Below, piece by piece: positions 26,913-36,165 of a stretch of 64,000 bases of DNA. Made by a program: the position numbers and the translations under genes. A model generated the notes under the pieces. That model saw only the letters and a list, made by a program, of their open reading frames with translations. It searched no databases and was not told the origin of the DNA. How positions within the stretch are numbered: position 1 is the first letter of the stretch; every line of letters begins with the position of its first letter. This DNA comes from Muribaculaceae bacterium (GTDB lineage Bacteria; Bacteroidota; Bacteroidia; Bacteroidales; Muribaculaceae). The stretch lies in contig JAFLUA010000007.1 of NCBI GenBank assembly GCA_022508985.1, positions 1 through 64,000 of the forward strand. Reading direction: 5' to 3'.

Positions 26913-27735
26913 CGGTGGCAATAGAATCGGAAGAGACTTCGCTATTTTTCTCTGTCTTGAGAATTCTGCTAAGTTTGTGTACTGCAAGCCTTTTGCTGCG
27001 ATATTGATCGTGATTGACACGCTTGCGTATCATTTCAATGCTATCGATGGCGAGCGTTGTGCCATGTCGGTTTTCACCTTCGAGAAATCCGTAAAGTCTG
27101 TTTGCCTCGAGCAGTGAGTCGGTCTGGAAGTATAACTCCTTTCTACCATCGCCTGCCAATGATTGCGTCAAATAGTCGATAGTGCCGTCGGCATATTCGG
27201 CGACTAATACCCAACGACTATTTTCGGTGTTGTTGAATAGTTTGGCGCGCCAAATATAGATATCGCCGCGCTCCCAGTTGGGGTCGCTTGAAAAGTTAAA
27301 AGTAAGAGTTTTAGATGGAAGACGGTCGTTAATATATATGTGACGAGCTCTTGACCACACATCTACGGAGTCACCGGCAATCGATAGAGCTGCTTCTGCC
27401 GCTATTCTGTTTCCTGATTCTATCATCCGATGCTCAAGGATTTCGATAGTGCGGTCGTAAACATCCATATAATAAGTAATGTTTCGGCCATACCAAGCCA
27501 GCGAGGAATCAACTTGCTCTGCTGTAACCTTATGCTTAGCGTAGACCGATTGCTTAAGAGTCTGCTTGAGAGAGTCGTTGGAGTAATTGTTTCTGTTAAT
27601 TTCGATGACGGCTTCGGCCGTGTGAACATCGGCCATAAGTCGCGCCATCTTTTCGGGCTTTATAAGGTGTGATGGCACCTTTGAGCACGAAATGAGCAAA
27701 ACTGCTATAGCCAATATGTTAAGCAGCCTTTTCAT
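26902..27735 (-). CDS. DUF4296 lipoprotein
   Basis: 277 residues. A lipoprotein signal with lipobox LISC (Cys 17) is followed by IKPEKMARLMADVHTAEAVIE, the recognisable DUF4296 block, and YAKHKVTAEQVDSSLAWY. The C-terminal half (about 125-240) is beta-rich and ends in a short charged tail. It starts inside the last bases of lspA, which makes coupling with the lipoprotein signal peptidase gene likely. The role is unknown. Confidence 0.8.
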   Translation of the reverse strand: MKRLLNILAIAVLLISCSKVPSHLIKPEKMARLMADVHTAEAVIEINRNNYSNDSLKQTLKQSVYAKHKVTAEQVDSSLAWYGRNITYYMDVYDRTIEILEHRMIESGNRIAAEAALSIAGDSVDVWSRARHIYINDRLPSKTLTFNFSSDPNWERGDIYIWRAKLFNNTENSRWVLVAEYADGTIDYLTQSLAGDGRKELYFQTDSLLEANRLYGFLEGENRHGTTLAIDSIEMIRKRVNHDQYRSKRLAVHKLSRILKTEKNSEVSSDSIATDEK

Positions 27736-28360
27736 TTTTATCTGTAGAAAAATTCAGATATTTGTTGTAAAACAATATTATAATCGCCATACCGGTTGTT
27801 ATGGCTGCATCGGCAATATTGAATACGGGGTCGAAAAACGAAAATGTCTTACCGCCAACGAGTGGAATGAAATCGGGCCATTCAAAAGAGAAAAGCGGGA
27901 AATAGAGCATGTCGACAACATAGCCGTGAAAAATGCCGCCATAGCCTTCGCCCCATGGCACAAATTCGGCAAGAGCATAGGGTAGAGGGTTGGTAAATAT
28001 TTCTCCGTAAAATACGCAATCAACGATGTTGCCGAAAGCACCGGCTGTTACCAATGCAATACTTGCCATGTAGCCGGCCGGCACTTTTGCCGATTTTACG
28101 AGCTTAAATATATACCAGACAAGAAAGCCGACTAACACTATGCGAAATAGGGTAAGAAATAGCTTGCTGCCGAGCTCAATGCCAAAGGCCATGCCATTGT
28201 TCTGTATAAAGCGAAGGTGAAACCACGAAAAAATTTCAAGGTCTTCGCCAAGGTAGAAATGTGTTTTCACCCACAGCTTCATAGCTTGGTCGGCTATTAT
28301 TACAGCAGAAATCACCGCGACGGCAACGAGTGCCAATTTTTTGTTTTTTGTCATTGACAT
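27719..28360 (-). CDS. lspA: Lipoprotein signal peptidase LspA
   Basis: 213 residues with four membrane helices. The aspartyl peptidase that removes signal peptides from prolipoproteins. Family blocks are LRFIQNNGMAFGIE (equivalent to the usual NxGAAFG), TAGAFGNIVDCVFYG with the first catalytic Asp, and VFNIADAAITTG with the second. It is slightly longer than E. coli LspA (164) because of a loop near 130-165 and a charged tail. It lies 13 bases after the TraR/DksA-like gene. Confidence 0.95.
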   Translation of the reverse strand: MSMTKNKKLALVAVAVISAVIIADQAMKLWVKTHFYLGEDLEIFSWFHLRFIQNNGMAFGIELGSKLFLTLFRIVLVGFLVWYIFKLVKSAKVPAGYMASIALVTAGAFGNIVDCVFYGEIFTNPLPYALAEFVPWGEGYGGIFHGYVVDMLYFPLFSFEWPDFIPLVGGKTFSFFDPVFNIADAAITTGMAIIILFYNKYLNFSTDKNEKAA

Positions 28361-28373
28361 ATTGCGTGAAATT

Positions 28374-28754
28374 TCAATGCTCGGGATTGTTTTTCTCTTC
28401 TACGCAAAGAGTTGCGTGCGGCACAGCGCGTAGGCGCTCTTTCGGTATCAGTTTGCCTGTTGCACGGCAAATTCCATAAGTCTTGTTGTCGATGCGCACA
28501 AGCGCAGCCTGAAGATGCGATATGAATTGGCGTTGGCGCTCAGCCAATCGCGCTGTGGCTTCACGTTCGAGCACGTTGGCTCCTTCTTCAAGCACTTTGA
28601 ATGTTGGTGACGTATCGGCTGTGCCGTTGCCGTCATTGTTGCGCAACGAGGAGCAAAGCTCTTCGTATAGAGCTGTCGCTGTTTCTATTTTAGAAAGTAT
28701 AATTTGACGGAATTCTTCGAGTTCTTCGTCGGAATATCTTACTTGTTCGGCCAT
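28374..28754 (-). CDS. TraR/DksA-family protein with incomplete zinc finger
   Basis: 126 residues: an N-terminal coiled-coil hairpin (about 8-90) and a short C-terminal finger-like part. The finger reads YGICRATGKLIPKERLRAVPHATLCVE; only two of the four cysteines of classical DksA (CxxC ... CxxC) are left, so zinc binding is doubtful. DksA proteins bind RNA polymerase and modulate rRNA and amino acid promoters with ppGpp. The gene lies 99 bases after ileS, with a hairpin between, and before lspA, a common Bacteroidales order. Confidence 0.88.
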   Translation of the reverse strand: MAEQVRYSDEELEEFRQIILSKIETATALYEELCSSLRNNDGNGTADTSPTFKVLEEGANVLEREATARLAERQRQFISHLQAALVRIDNKTYGICRATGKLIPKERLRAVPHATLCVEEKNNPEH

Positions 28755-28806
28755 GATTTTATTTACAAACTATAGGTTGAACAATTAAATATTGTAGTTA
28801 TAAGAT

Positions 28807-28846
28807 GATGGCGCCTCAAAAAAACTTGTTTCGAGGCACCACCATC
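28807..28846. terminator. Hairpin between ileS and the TraR/DksA-like gene
   Basis: Imperfect arms GATGGCGCCTC / GAGGCACCACCATC with a loop of about 15 bases lie just after the ileS stop on the - strand. There is no long T-run after the stem, so it could be a terminator or an attenuating or processing hairpin. Confidence 0.5.
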
Positions 28847-28853
28847 GTGAGGG

Positions 28854-31800
28854 TTATGCTAAAGTGATTACAACGCCGAGTTTAAGGTCGTCGATATCAA
28901 GTATTTCTACTTCGGCATCGTTGTCAGCCTGTTTTACAACGATGCTGTCGGCAAGAACTTGAGTGGCAATATAATTGCCCGATTCGTTTACTACGTCGTC
29001 GGCTTCGTTGCATGGGATGAAACATACGTTTATGTGGTCGGTTATGTCATAACCGCGTTTTTTGCGTATGTTCTGGACGCGATTGATAATTTCGCGGGCC
29101 AGGCCTTCGCGGAATAGCTCGGGAGTAACGTCTATATCGAGAGCTACCGTGAGCATGTCTTCGTTTGCAACGAGCCAGCCGGGGATGTCTTCCGATATAA
29201 TCTTCACATCGGCTATATCGACAACGGCCTGGGTGCCATCGATGTTTAGCGTGATTGAGCCGTTATGCTCCAACGCAGCTATGCTCTGACGATCGAGCGA
29301 TTTTATCATCGCGGCAGCCTGTTTCATTTGTTTGCCGAATTTCGGGCCGAGCTTTTTGAAATCGGGCTCAACACGTTTTACAAACACCTCATTATCAGCG
29401 GCTACTATTTCGAGGCGCTTAACATTAACCTCTGTGAGCACGATATCGGATATCGCTTCGAGCACCTGTGCTGAGTGGGCATCTGGCGCCGGCACCAATA
29501 TCTTGGCCAGTGGCTGTCGAACTTTGAGATTAGCTTTTTTGCGTAGAGAAAGCACGAGCGATGTTAGACGTTGGGCCACGTCCATGCGTTCTTCAAGAGC
29601 AGCGTCGATAGCCGATTTGTCGGCTTTGGGGAAATCGGACAAGTGTACCGATTTCGCCGATTTACAGTCGGTTAGGTCGCGATATAATCTGTCGCTAAAG
29701 AATGGTGCTATTGGTGCGATAAGCTTAGCGATGGTGAGCAGACATGTATGCAGCGTTTGGTATGCCGCAAGTTTGTCGGTGTCGAGTCCGCGACCCCAGA
29801 AACGCTTACGATTAAGACGTACATACCAGTTCGATAATTTGTCGAGGACAAACTCGCTTATTGCACGCGCCGCACGTGTCGGTTCATAATCGTCGAGAGA
29901 TTCCTCAACAGTTATGATAAGACTATTGAGTAGTGATAAAACCCATCGGTCGAGCTCGGGACGCTCAGCGAGTGCTACCTGAGCCTCTTCGCCCGTAAAA
30001 CCATCGACATTGGCATACATGGCAAAGAAATTATAGGTATTAGAGAGGGTTGAGAAGAATTTTCTCGACACCTCGGCTACACCTTCGCTGTCATATTTGA
30101 GGTTATCCCACGGCGATGAGCAGGATATCATATACCAGCGCAACGGATCGCTACCATAGGTTTCGATAGTTTCAAACGGATCTACGGCATTGCCTTTGCG
30201 CTTCGACATCTTTTCACCATTTTTGTCGAGGACGAGACCATTAGAAATTACGGCTTTGAATGCGCACGAGTCAAAAACCATAGTACCGATGGCGTGTAGG
30301 GTAAAGAACCATCCGCGAGTCTGATCAACACCTTCGGCTATAAAATCGGCAGGGTATAGGTCGCCACAATCGAAAGCCTCTTTATTTTCGAATGGATAAT
30401 GTATCTGTGCATAAGGCATCGCGCCCGAGTCAAACCATACGTCGATAAGGTCGGTTTCGCGTTTCATGGGCTTGCCTGTTGGTGATACTAAGATGATATC
30501 ATCAACATAAGGACGGTGGAAATCAACTTTCTCATAGTTTGCTTTCGAGTAGTCGCTCGGTATAAATCCTTTGTCTTTTAACGGATTAGATTGCATTACG
30601 CCGGCAGCTACCGCCTTTTCTATTTCAGCATAAAGCGTTTCGGCGCTATCGATGCATAATTCCTCTTCGCCGCTTTCTGTTCGCCAGATGGGAAGCGGTG
30701 TGCCCCAATAGCGGCTTCTTGATAAGTTCCAATCTTGAAGGTTCTCGAGCCATTTACCGAATCGGCCGGTGCCTGTAGAAGTAGGCTTCCACTTGATAGT
30801 GGTGTTCAATTCCATAAGGCGCTCGCGTACGGCAGTAGAGCGGATAAACCAGCTGTCGAGGGGGTAATAAAGCACAGGTTTGTCGGTTCTCCAGCAATGA
30901 GGATAGTTGTGGACGTGTTTTTCTATCTTGAACGCTTTGCCCGACGCTTTGAGATCCATGCATATAGCGACATCGAGAGTTTCGGTGTTTTCATCAGCAT
31001 CGGGGTCGTACGCATTTTTCACGTATCTGCCAGCCCATTTTGAGTATGCCTCTACGTCGACCATCTTGGCTACGAAATCGGCATCAAGGTCTTCAAGACG
31101 GTAGAAGCGTCCGGTAAGATCGACCATCGGGCGCAAATTGCCGTCTTTGTCAATGAGGTGCAACGGAGGGATACCGGCGGCACGCGATACGCGTAAGTCA
31201 TCGGCACCGAATGTGCCTGCAATGTGTACTATGCCAGTACCGTCGTCGGTTGTTACATAGTCGCCGGCTATAACTCTGAACGCTCCTTCGCCCGGATTTA
31301 CCCACGGTAGGAGCTGCTCGTAGTGGAGGCCTACAAGCTCGTGGCCGCTGAGTGTCGCCACAACTTCGTAAGGCACGAGTTTATCGCCTTTGGTATATTC
31401 TTGAAGCGCTAAATCTTTGGCCTTAGGATTGAAAATAGTGTTAACAAGAGCTTCGGCAACAACGACGGTGACGGGCTCTCCCGAGTAGGGATTGTATGTG
31501 CGGATAACACAATATGTAATAGATGGGCCTACGCATAAAGCCGTGTTCGACGGCAAGGTCCATGGAGTCGTTGTCCATGCTAAGAAACAGGGGGTGCCCC
31601 AACCTTGCATCGCAGGTATCGGGTCGCATATCGTAAATTGCGCGATACATGTAGTATCTTTCACATCGCGATAGCATCCCGGCTGATTGAGCTCGTGCGA
31701 ACTTAATCCTGTGCCGGCTGCAGGCGAATAAGGCTGGATGGTATATCCCTTATATAATAGGCCTTTTTTGTAAAGCTGTGCGAGAAGCCACCACACCGAT

Positions 31801-32273
31801 TCTATATATCGGTTGTCGTATGTAATATAAGGGTCGGTAGTATCTACCCAATAGCCCATTTCGTTGGTTAGAGTTTCCCATTCGCGAGTGTATTTCATTA
31901 CTTCGCGGCGACAAGCTGCATTATATTCATCGACAGATATTTTCTTCCCGATATCTTCTTTTGTAATGCCAAGAGAGCGCTCCACTCCAAGCTCTACAGG
32001 TAGACCGTGAGTATCCCATCCGGCTTTGCGCTTTACGTGAAAGCCCTGCATCGTTTTGTAGCGGCAGAAAAGGTCTTTTATTGTTCGAGCCATCACGTGG
32101 TGTATGCCGGGCATACCGTTGGCCGATGGTGGCCCTTCATAAAACACATACGAAGGCGCACCTTCACGCAGCGCTACACTCTGCTCAAAAAGATGATCGG
32201 CATTCCATAGCTCGAGCATCTCTTTGTTTAGCTCAGAAAGATTTAATCCGTTATATTCTTTAAATTTCTTCAT
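28854..32273 (-). CDS. ileS: Isoleucyl-tRNA synthetase, long eukaryote-like type
   Basis: 1139 residues, class I synthetase charging tRNA-Ile. The HIGH-type signature appears as PPSANGMPGIHH (48-59) and the KMSKS motif as EKMSKRKGNA. The editing domain (with TTPWTLPSNTAL) is intact. The length and lack of the bacterial C-terminal zinc finger place it in the eukaryote-like group that is, as a family property, usually less sensitive to mupirocin; that is inference for this protein. Upstream there are about 125 bases holding the rpsP terminator. Confidence 0.97.
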   Translation of the reverse strand: MKKFKEYNGLNLSELNKEMLELWNADHLFEQSVALREGAPSYVFYEGPPSANGMPGIHHVMARTIKDLFCRYKTMQGFHVKRKAGWDTHGLPVELGVERSLGITKEDIGKKISVDEYNAACRREVMKYTREWETLTNEMGYWVDTTDPYITYDNRYIESVWWLLAQLYKKGLLYKGYTIQPYSPAAGTGLSSHELNQPGCYRDVKDTTCIAQFTICDPIPAMQGWGTPCFLAWTTTPWTLPSNTALCVGPSITYCVIRTYNPYSGEPVTVVVAEALVNTIFNPKAKDLALQEYTKGDKLVPYEVVATLSGHELVGLHYEQLLPWVNPGEGAFRVIAGDYVTTDDGTGIVHIAGTFGADDLRVSRAAGIPPLHLIDKDGNLRPMVDLTGRFYRLEDLDADFVAKMVDVEAYSKWAGRYVKNAYDPDADENTETLDVAICMDLKASGKAFKIEKHVHNYPHCWRTDKPVLYYPLDSWFIRSTAVRERLMELNTTIKWKPTSTGTGRFGKWLENLQDWNLSRSRYWGTPLPIWRTESGEEELCIDSAETLYAEIEKAVAAGVMQSNPLKDKGFIPSDYSKANYEKVDFHRPYVDDIILVSPTGKPMKRETDLIDVWFDSGAMPYAQIHYPFENKEAFDCGDLYPADFIAEGVDQTRGWFFTLHAIGTMVFDSCAFKAVISNGLVLDKNGEKMSKRKGNAVDPFETIETYGSDPLRWYMISCSSPWDNLKYDSEGVAEVSRKFFSTLSNTYNFFAMYANVDGFTGEEAQVALAERPELDRWVLSLLNSLIITVEESLDDYEPTRAARAISEFVLDKLSNWYVRLNRKRFWGRGLDTDKLAAYQTLHTCLLTIAKLIAPIAPFFSDRLYRDLTDCKSAKSVHLSDFPKADKSAIDAALEERMDVAQRLTSLVLSLRKKANLKVRQPLAKILVPAPDAHSAQVLEAISDIVLTEVNVKRLEIVAADNEVFVKRVEPDFKKLGPKFGKQMKQAAAMIKSLDRQSIAALEHNGSITLNIDGTQAVVDIADVKIISEDIPGWLVANEDMLTVALDIDVTPELFREGLAREIINRVQNIRKKRGYDITDHINVCFIPCNEADDVVNESGNYIATQVLADSIVVKQADNDAEVEILDIDDLKLGVVITLA

Positions 32274-32329
32274 AAAAAGACAATGCTTTTTTATTCTTAC
32301 GATTCAATCTGTTAATCTAATTAGTTACG

Positions 32330-32368
32330 AAAGGGTGCGTCTGCAATTAAAAGCGGACACACCCTTTT
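32330..32368. terminator. Terminator between rpsP and ileS
   Basis: AAAGGGTG...TCTGC and GCGGACACACCCTTT arms (15 bases, imperfect) with a seven-base loop lie 30 bases after the rpsP stop on the - strand. Confidence 0.75.
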
Positions 32369-32397
32369 CGGTATCTTGAAGCGAAAAGTCGCGATTA

Positions 32398-32934
32398 TTA
32401 TTCTGCGGCAGTGGCTTCTGTTTCTTCTGCAGCAGGTGCTGCTTCTGCTTCTGCGGCGGCTTGAGCGGCTACAGCTTCAGCTTTTTTCTTGGCCACGAGT
32501 TCTGCTTTAGCTTTGTTCTTAGCTACTTCAGCATCGTGACGCTGTTTTTCGGAAAGTTTGCGTTTGTCGGCTTCAGAAGTCTTTACAGCATTTTCTTTAG
32601 CGTCTTTGCTTGCTTTCCATGCATTGAAACGACGTTCGGCCTCAGCTTGGTCGAATGCGCCTTTTGCTACACCGCCTTGGAGGTGTTTCATCAGAAGAAC
32701 GCCTTCGTGTGAGAGGATAGAACGTACTGTGTCGGTGGGTTCGGCACCAACATTCACCCAATACAAAGCCCGCTCGAAATTAAGAGTAATTGTAGCAGGA
32801 TTAGTGTTCGGATTATAAGAACCTATCCTTTCAATAAATCTACCATCTCGTGGTGCCCTGCTATCGGCGATAACAATAGGATAAAACGCATAGTTCTTGC
32901 GACCATGACGTTGTAATCTGATTTTTGTTGCCAT
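32398..32934 (-). CDS. rpsP: 30S ribosomal protein S16 with long Ala/Lys/Glu tail
   Basis: 178 residues. Residues 1-80 are ordinary S16 ([43 protein letters not shown]). The remaining 100 are a charged, Ala-rich tail ([21 protein letters not shown] then an Ala/Glu run). Bacteroidota S16 proteins commonly carry such tails. It has its own promoter at 32976-33006. Confidence 0.96.
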   Translation of the reverse strand: MATKIRLQRHGRKNYAFYPIVIADSRAPRDGRFIERIGSYNPNTNPATITLNFERALYWVNVGAEPTDTVRSILSHEGVLLMKHLQGGVAKGAFDQAEAERRFNAWKASKDAKENAVKTSEADKRKLSEKQRHDAEVAKNKAKAELVAKKKAEAVAAQAAAEAEAAPAAEETEATAAE

Positions 32935-32975
32935 TTAGAGTTTTGTTTGTAATTGGTTTTATATAATTTGCGGTG

Positions 32976-33006
32976 CAAAAGTACGATTTTTTTTTCATTC
33001 ACCAAA
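32976..33006 (-). promoter_or_regulatory. Promoter of rpsP
   Basis: On the - strand TTTG (33003-33006) and TACTTTTG (32976-32983) are 19 bases apart and lie about 40 bases before the rpsP start. Confidence 0.65.
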
Positions 33007-33152
33007 ATATTTCACGCATGCTTTTTCTTTTTGGTATTTTCATGAGTAGAAATTGTGTTAACAGGTGTTAAATGTTCGTGTGATCTAAACAAACACCGAA
33101 TTTTGTTGTTGTTAAAATAGAGAGTCGTTTATGAGACATAATCTATAAACAG

Positions 33153-33503
33153 ATGATAACGAAAAAAGCAATACAAGAACTTTACAAAAAATACCGTAAG
33201 GCGCCGGAGAGCCCCGACTTTCTCGATATGCCATTGCTCTTCGATTACGCATCGAAATACCACGATGTGACTATCGACATGGACGGTACATCCGATACGC
33301 TGGTCATTCATAGCATTGATTGCGATTCGCCGTTTCATCGAATAGCGCTTACGAGCATTCACGCATTTGTCCCTTTTGAAGATTGGCTCGCAATCGTGCT
33401 CCATTCGTCGATAATATTTCTAAATCGCAATTGCCCGAAAGTAAGTATAAATATACGTACCGAGCCCGTGACTTTGATGGAGAGAATAAAAGGAATGTTC
33501 TGA
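33153..33503 (+). CDS. Conserved-looking hypothetical protein
   Basis: 116 residues, soluble, no signal peptide. It begins MITKKAIQELYKKYRKAPESPDFLDM and has an alternating strand pattern (DVTIDMDGTSDTLVIHSI). The base and codon use fit the neighbours and the start is clean, so it is probably real. I do not recognise a family. Confidence 0.65.
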   Translation: MITKKAIQELYKKYRKAPESPDFLDMPLLFDYASKYHDVTIDMDGTSDTLVIHSIDCDSPFHRIALTSIHAFVPFEDWLAIVLHSSIIFLNRNCPKVSINIRTEPVTLMERIKGMF

Positions 33504-33605
33504 TTGAAGAGGGTGGCGCTTCTAAATCCCGATATCTTAAGGACTCACTGCGAAGTACCCTATAACGTTTCCAAAAACGAGCATCCAAGAACGAAAAATG
33601 TCTTG

Positions 33606-33633
33606 TTTGATATGAAAAAAAAACGTAACTTTG
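33606..33633 (+). promoter_or_regulatory. Promoter of the DUF3127 gene
   Basis: TTTG at 33606-33609 (or CTTG three bases earlier) and a perfect TAACTTTG at 33626-33633; spacing is 16 to 19 bases. The start codon is 27 bases on. Confidence 0.6.
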
Positions 33634-33660
33634 CACAAATTCAAAGCCACAATTTAATAT

Positions 33661-34041
33661 ATGGAAATTAAAGGAAAAATTATTCACGCGGCTGAAGAGC
33701 AATCTGGCGTTTCGAAAGCCGGTAATGCGTGGAAGAAAAAAGAATATGTGCTCGAAACGATCGACAGCCAATACCCACGTAAAGTTGCCTTTACATGTTT
33801 TGGCGATAATGCCGATAAAATTATTCTTCAAGTAGGACAAGTAGCGACGATTTATTTCGATATTGAATCGAGAGAATACAATAACCGTTGGTACACCGAT
33901 TTGCGTTGCTGGCGTGCCGATGTAGAGCAGCCCTTAGAAGCAGGCCAAGCACAACAGACCGTACAGTCTGTTGCACCGGAAGGTAGTGCTGTACCTCCAC
34001 CACCGATGCCCACCGGTACCGATGAAGAATTACCTTTCTAA
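33661..34041 (+). CDS. DUF3127 protein with SSB-like acidic C-terminal tip
   Basis: 126 residues. An OB-like N-terminal domain (1-90: MEIKGKIIHAAEEQSGVSKAGNAWKKKEYVL, YNNRWYTDLRCWRADV) is joined by a Gln/Pro-rich linker to the end TDEELPF. That end closely resembles the DDDIPF tip through which single-strand DNA-binding proteins recruit repair partners. DUF3127 is a Bacteroidota family of unsettled role; the layout (OB-like domain, disordered linker, acidic-Pro-Phe tip) suggests a nucleic-acid-binding protein that plugs into the SSB interactome. That is inference. Confidence 0.85.
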   Translation: MEIKGKIIHAAEEQSGVSKAGNAWKKKEYVLETIDSQYPRKVAFTCFGDNADKIILQVGQVATIYFDIESREYNNRWYTDLRCWRADVEQPLEAGQAQQTVQSVAPEGSAVPPPPMPTGTDEELPF

Positions 34042-34105
34042 TAAAGAATTATAGATATACAACACAATGCGGGTGTGTGAAATGTGTTACACCTGCCTAA
34101 TAAAT

Positions 34106-34140
34106 GAGGGTGTATCAAAGTTTGGTTTGATACTCCCTCC
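34106..34140 (+). terminator. Hairpin between the DUF3127 gene and proS
   Basis: GAGGGTGTATCAAA and TTTGATACTCCCTC form a 14-base stem with one mismatch and a six-base loop. A second, shorter hairpin (GCGGGTGT / ACACCTGC) lies at 34067-34096. Without a strong T-run the first could be a terminator or an mRNA stability element just ahead of proS. Confidence 0.55.
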
Positions 34141-34164
34141 TATCCGTTTAATAAAGACTATTCA

Positions 34165-35646
34165 ATGGCTACCGAACTTAAAAATTTAACAAAGCGTTCA
34201 GATAACTATTCACAATGGTATAACGAATTGGTTGTCAAGGCTGACCTTGCCGAGCAGTCGGCAGTGCGTGGTTGCATGGTGATAAAACCTTATGGCTATG
34301 CCATATGGGAAAAGATACAACAGACATTAGACCGTATGTTCAAAGAAACCGGCGTACAAAATGCCTATTTCCCCCTGCTTATTCCCAAGTCGTTTCTATG
34401 TCGCGAAGCCGAGCACGTTGAAGGCTTTGCAAAAGAATGTGCTGTTGTAACGCATTATCGTCTTAAGAACGACCCTAACGGAACAGGTGTTATTGTCGAC
34501 CCGGAAGCCCGTCTTGAAGAAGAGCTTATCGTTCGCCCAACATCGGAGACTATAATCTGGGGCACATATAAAAATTGGATACACAGTTGGCGTGACCTGC
34601 CTGTGCTGTGCAATCAATGGGCTAATGTGATGCGATGGGAGATGCGCACGCGTATGTTCCTCCGTACTTCCGAGTTCCTTTGGCAAGAAGGCCACTGCGC
34701 TCATGCCACGGCTGAAGAATCGGAGGCCCGAACCGTGCAGATGATAAAGATATATGCCGAATTCGCCGAAAAATACATGGCAATGCCGGTGCATATTGGT
34801 GTTAAGACCGCCAACGAGCGTTTTGCCGGTGCTCTGAATACGTATACCATAGAAGCCATGATGCAAGATGGCAAAGCTCTTCAGGCGGGTACTTCGCATA
34901 ACCTCGGACAAAATTTTGCGAAGGCTTTCGATGTAACATTTGCCAATCGCGATAATCAACCGGAATATGTATGGGCCAATTCCTGGGGAGTATCGACACG
35001 TCTCATGGGTGCTTTAATTATGACGCACTCCGATGATAATGGGCTTGTGTTGCCGCCACATCTTGCTCCAATACAGGTTGTTATAGTGCCTATCTATAAG
35101 AATGACGAGCAGCTTGCTGCTATAACAGACAAGGTGAAGCCAATTGTTGAGCGCCTCACCGCACTCGGTATCTCGGTTAAATACGACGATGCCGATAATA
35201 AACGCCCCGGCTTCAAGTTTGCCGATTATGAACTAAAGGGAGTGCCTGTACGCCTCGTTCTTGGCGCTCGCGATATAGAAAATGGCACTGTTGAAGTTAT
35301 GCGCCGTGATACTCTGGAGAAACATTCCGCACCACTCGAAGGCATAGCCGACTATGTTAGTGCTTTGCTCGAAGAAATCCAGGATAACATCTATCAGAAG
35401 GCGCTTAAGATGCGTGCAGCGCAGACGTATGTATGCGATAGTTACGACGATTTCAAAGCACGAATCGAAGATGGCGGTTTCTTCTTATGTCATTGGGATG
35501 GCACTCCCGAAACCGAGGAGAAAATCAAAGCCGACACCAAAGCCACGATTCGTTGCATCCCCATCGATGGTGATGACACTCCAGGCGTCTGCATGGTTAC
35601 TGGAAAACCATCGAAGCGTCGCGTGATTATAGCAAGGAATTACTAA
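34165..35646 (+). CDS. proS: Prolyl-tRNA synthetase, short archaeal/eukaryote-like type
   Basis: 493 residues, class II synthetase for tRNA-Pro. It lacks the insertion (editing) domain of the long bacterial type and carries the extra C-terminal domain ending in Tyr (ARNY) typical of the archaeal-like form. Motifs include [24 protein letters not shown] (motif 2 area: [21 protein letters not shown]) and [14 protein letters not shown]. Confidence 0.96.
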   Translation: MATELKNLTKRSDNYSQWYNELVVKADLAEQSAVRGCMVIKPYGYAIWEKIQQTLDRMFKETGVQNAYFPLLIPKSFLCREAEHVEGFAKECAVVTHYRLKNDPNGTGVIVDPEARLEEELIVRPTSETIIWGTYKNWIHSWRDLPVLCNQWANVMRWEMRTRMFLRTSEFLWQEGHCAHATAEESEARTVQMIKIYAEFAEKYMAMPVHIGVKTANERFAGALNTYTIEAMMQDGKALQAGTSHNLGQNFAKAFDVTFANRDNQPEYVWANSWGVSTRLMGALIMTHSDDNGLVLPPHLAPIQVVIVPIYKNDEQLAAITDKVKPIVERLTALGISVKYDDADNKRPGFKFADYELKGVPVRLVLGARDIENGTVEVMRRDTLEKHSAPLEGIADYVSALLEEIQDNIYQKALKMRAAQTYVCDSYDDFKARIEDGGFFLCHWDGTPETEEKIKADTKATIRCIPIDGDDTPGVCMVTGKPSKRRVIIARNY

Positions 35647-35689
35647 AGTCCCGACGAGTCGCAAAAACGACCGTATTGTTTACGCCGCA

Positions 35690-36160
35690 ATGGAAAAACC
35701 GGTATCACTCGAAGTCTTTAAGCCCGATACTTCTTCGGCACTCGAATTGCCTTATGCCGATGGTGGTATTCAGGCCGGCTTCCCTTCGCCGGCGCAGGAT
35801 TATATAAGTGAGTATATAGATCTTAATAAAGAATTAATACGACATCCTGCAGCTACATTTTATGGTAAAGTTATCGGTAATTCAATGGAAGAGGAGGGCA
35901 TAGAGCCGGGCGATATCCTTGTGATAGACCGCTCGCTCGAGCCTTCTGATGGCGATTTGGCGGTGTGTTGCATCGATGGCGACTTTACCTTGAAGCGCAT
36001 ACGTCTTGCCCCGGGAGCCGTCTGGCTCATACCTTCTAATGAGTCCTACGACCCGATTTTAGTTACGCCCGATAACCGTTTCGAGATATGGGGCGTGGTT
36101 GCATATACTATTAAGAATAATCGTAGACCAAGGCCAAGGCGTCGGCAACGTAATAATTGA
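35690..36160 (+). CDS. umuD: UmuD-like self-cleaving polymerase V subunit
   Basis: 156 residues, LexA/UmuD S24 family. The cleavage site is A29-G30 (IQAGFPSP), nucleophile S65 (GNSM) and general base K102 (FTLKRI). Distances 30-65-102 are the same as 25-60-97 in E. coli UmuD, which supports RecA-stimulated self-cleavage. It is followed directly by umuC (six bases apart). No LexA box is recognised upstream. The C-terminal tail is Arg/Asn-rich ([12 protein letters not shown]). Confidence 0.93.
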   Translation: MEKPVSLEVFKPDTSSALELPYADGGIQAGFPSPAQDYISEYIDLNKELIRHPAATFYGKVIGNSMEEEGIEPGDILVIDRSLEPSDGDLAVCCIDGDFTLKRIRLAPGAVWLIPSNESYDPILVTPDNRFEIWGVVAYTIKNNRRPRPRRRQRNN

Positions 36161-36165
36161 ATGCT

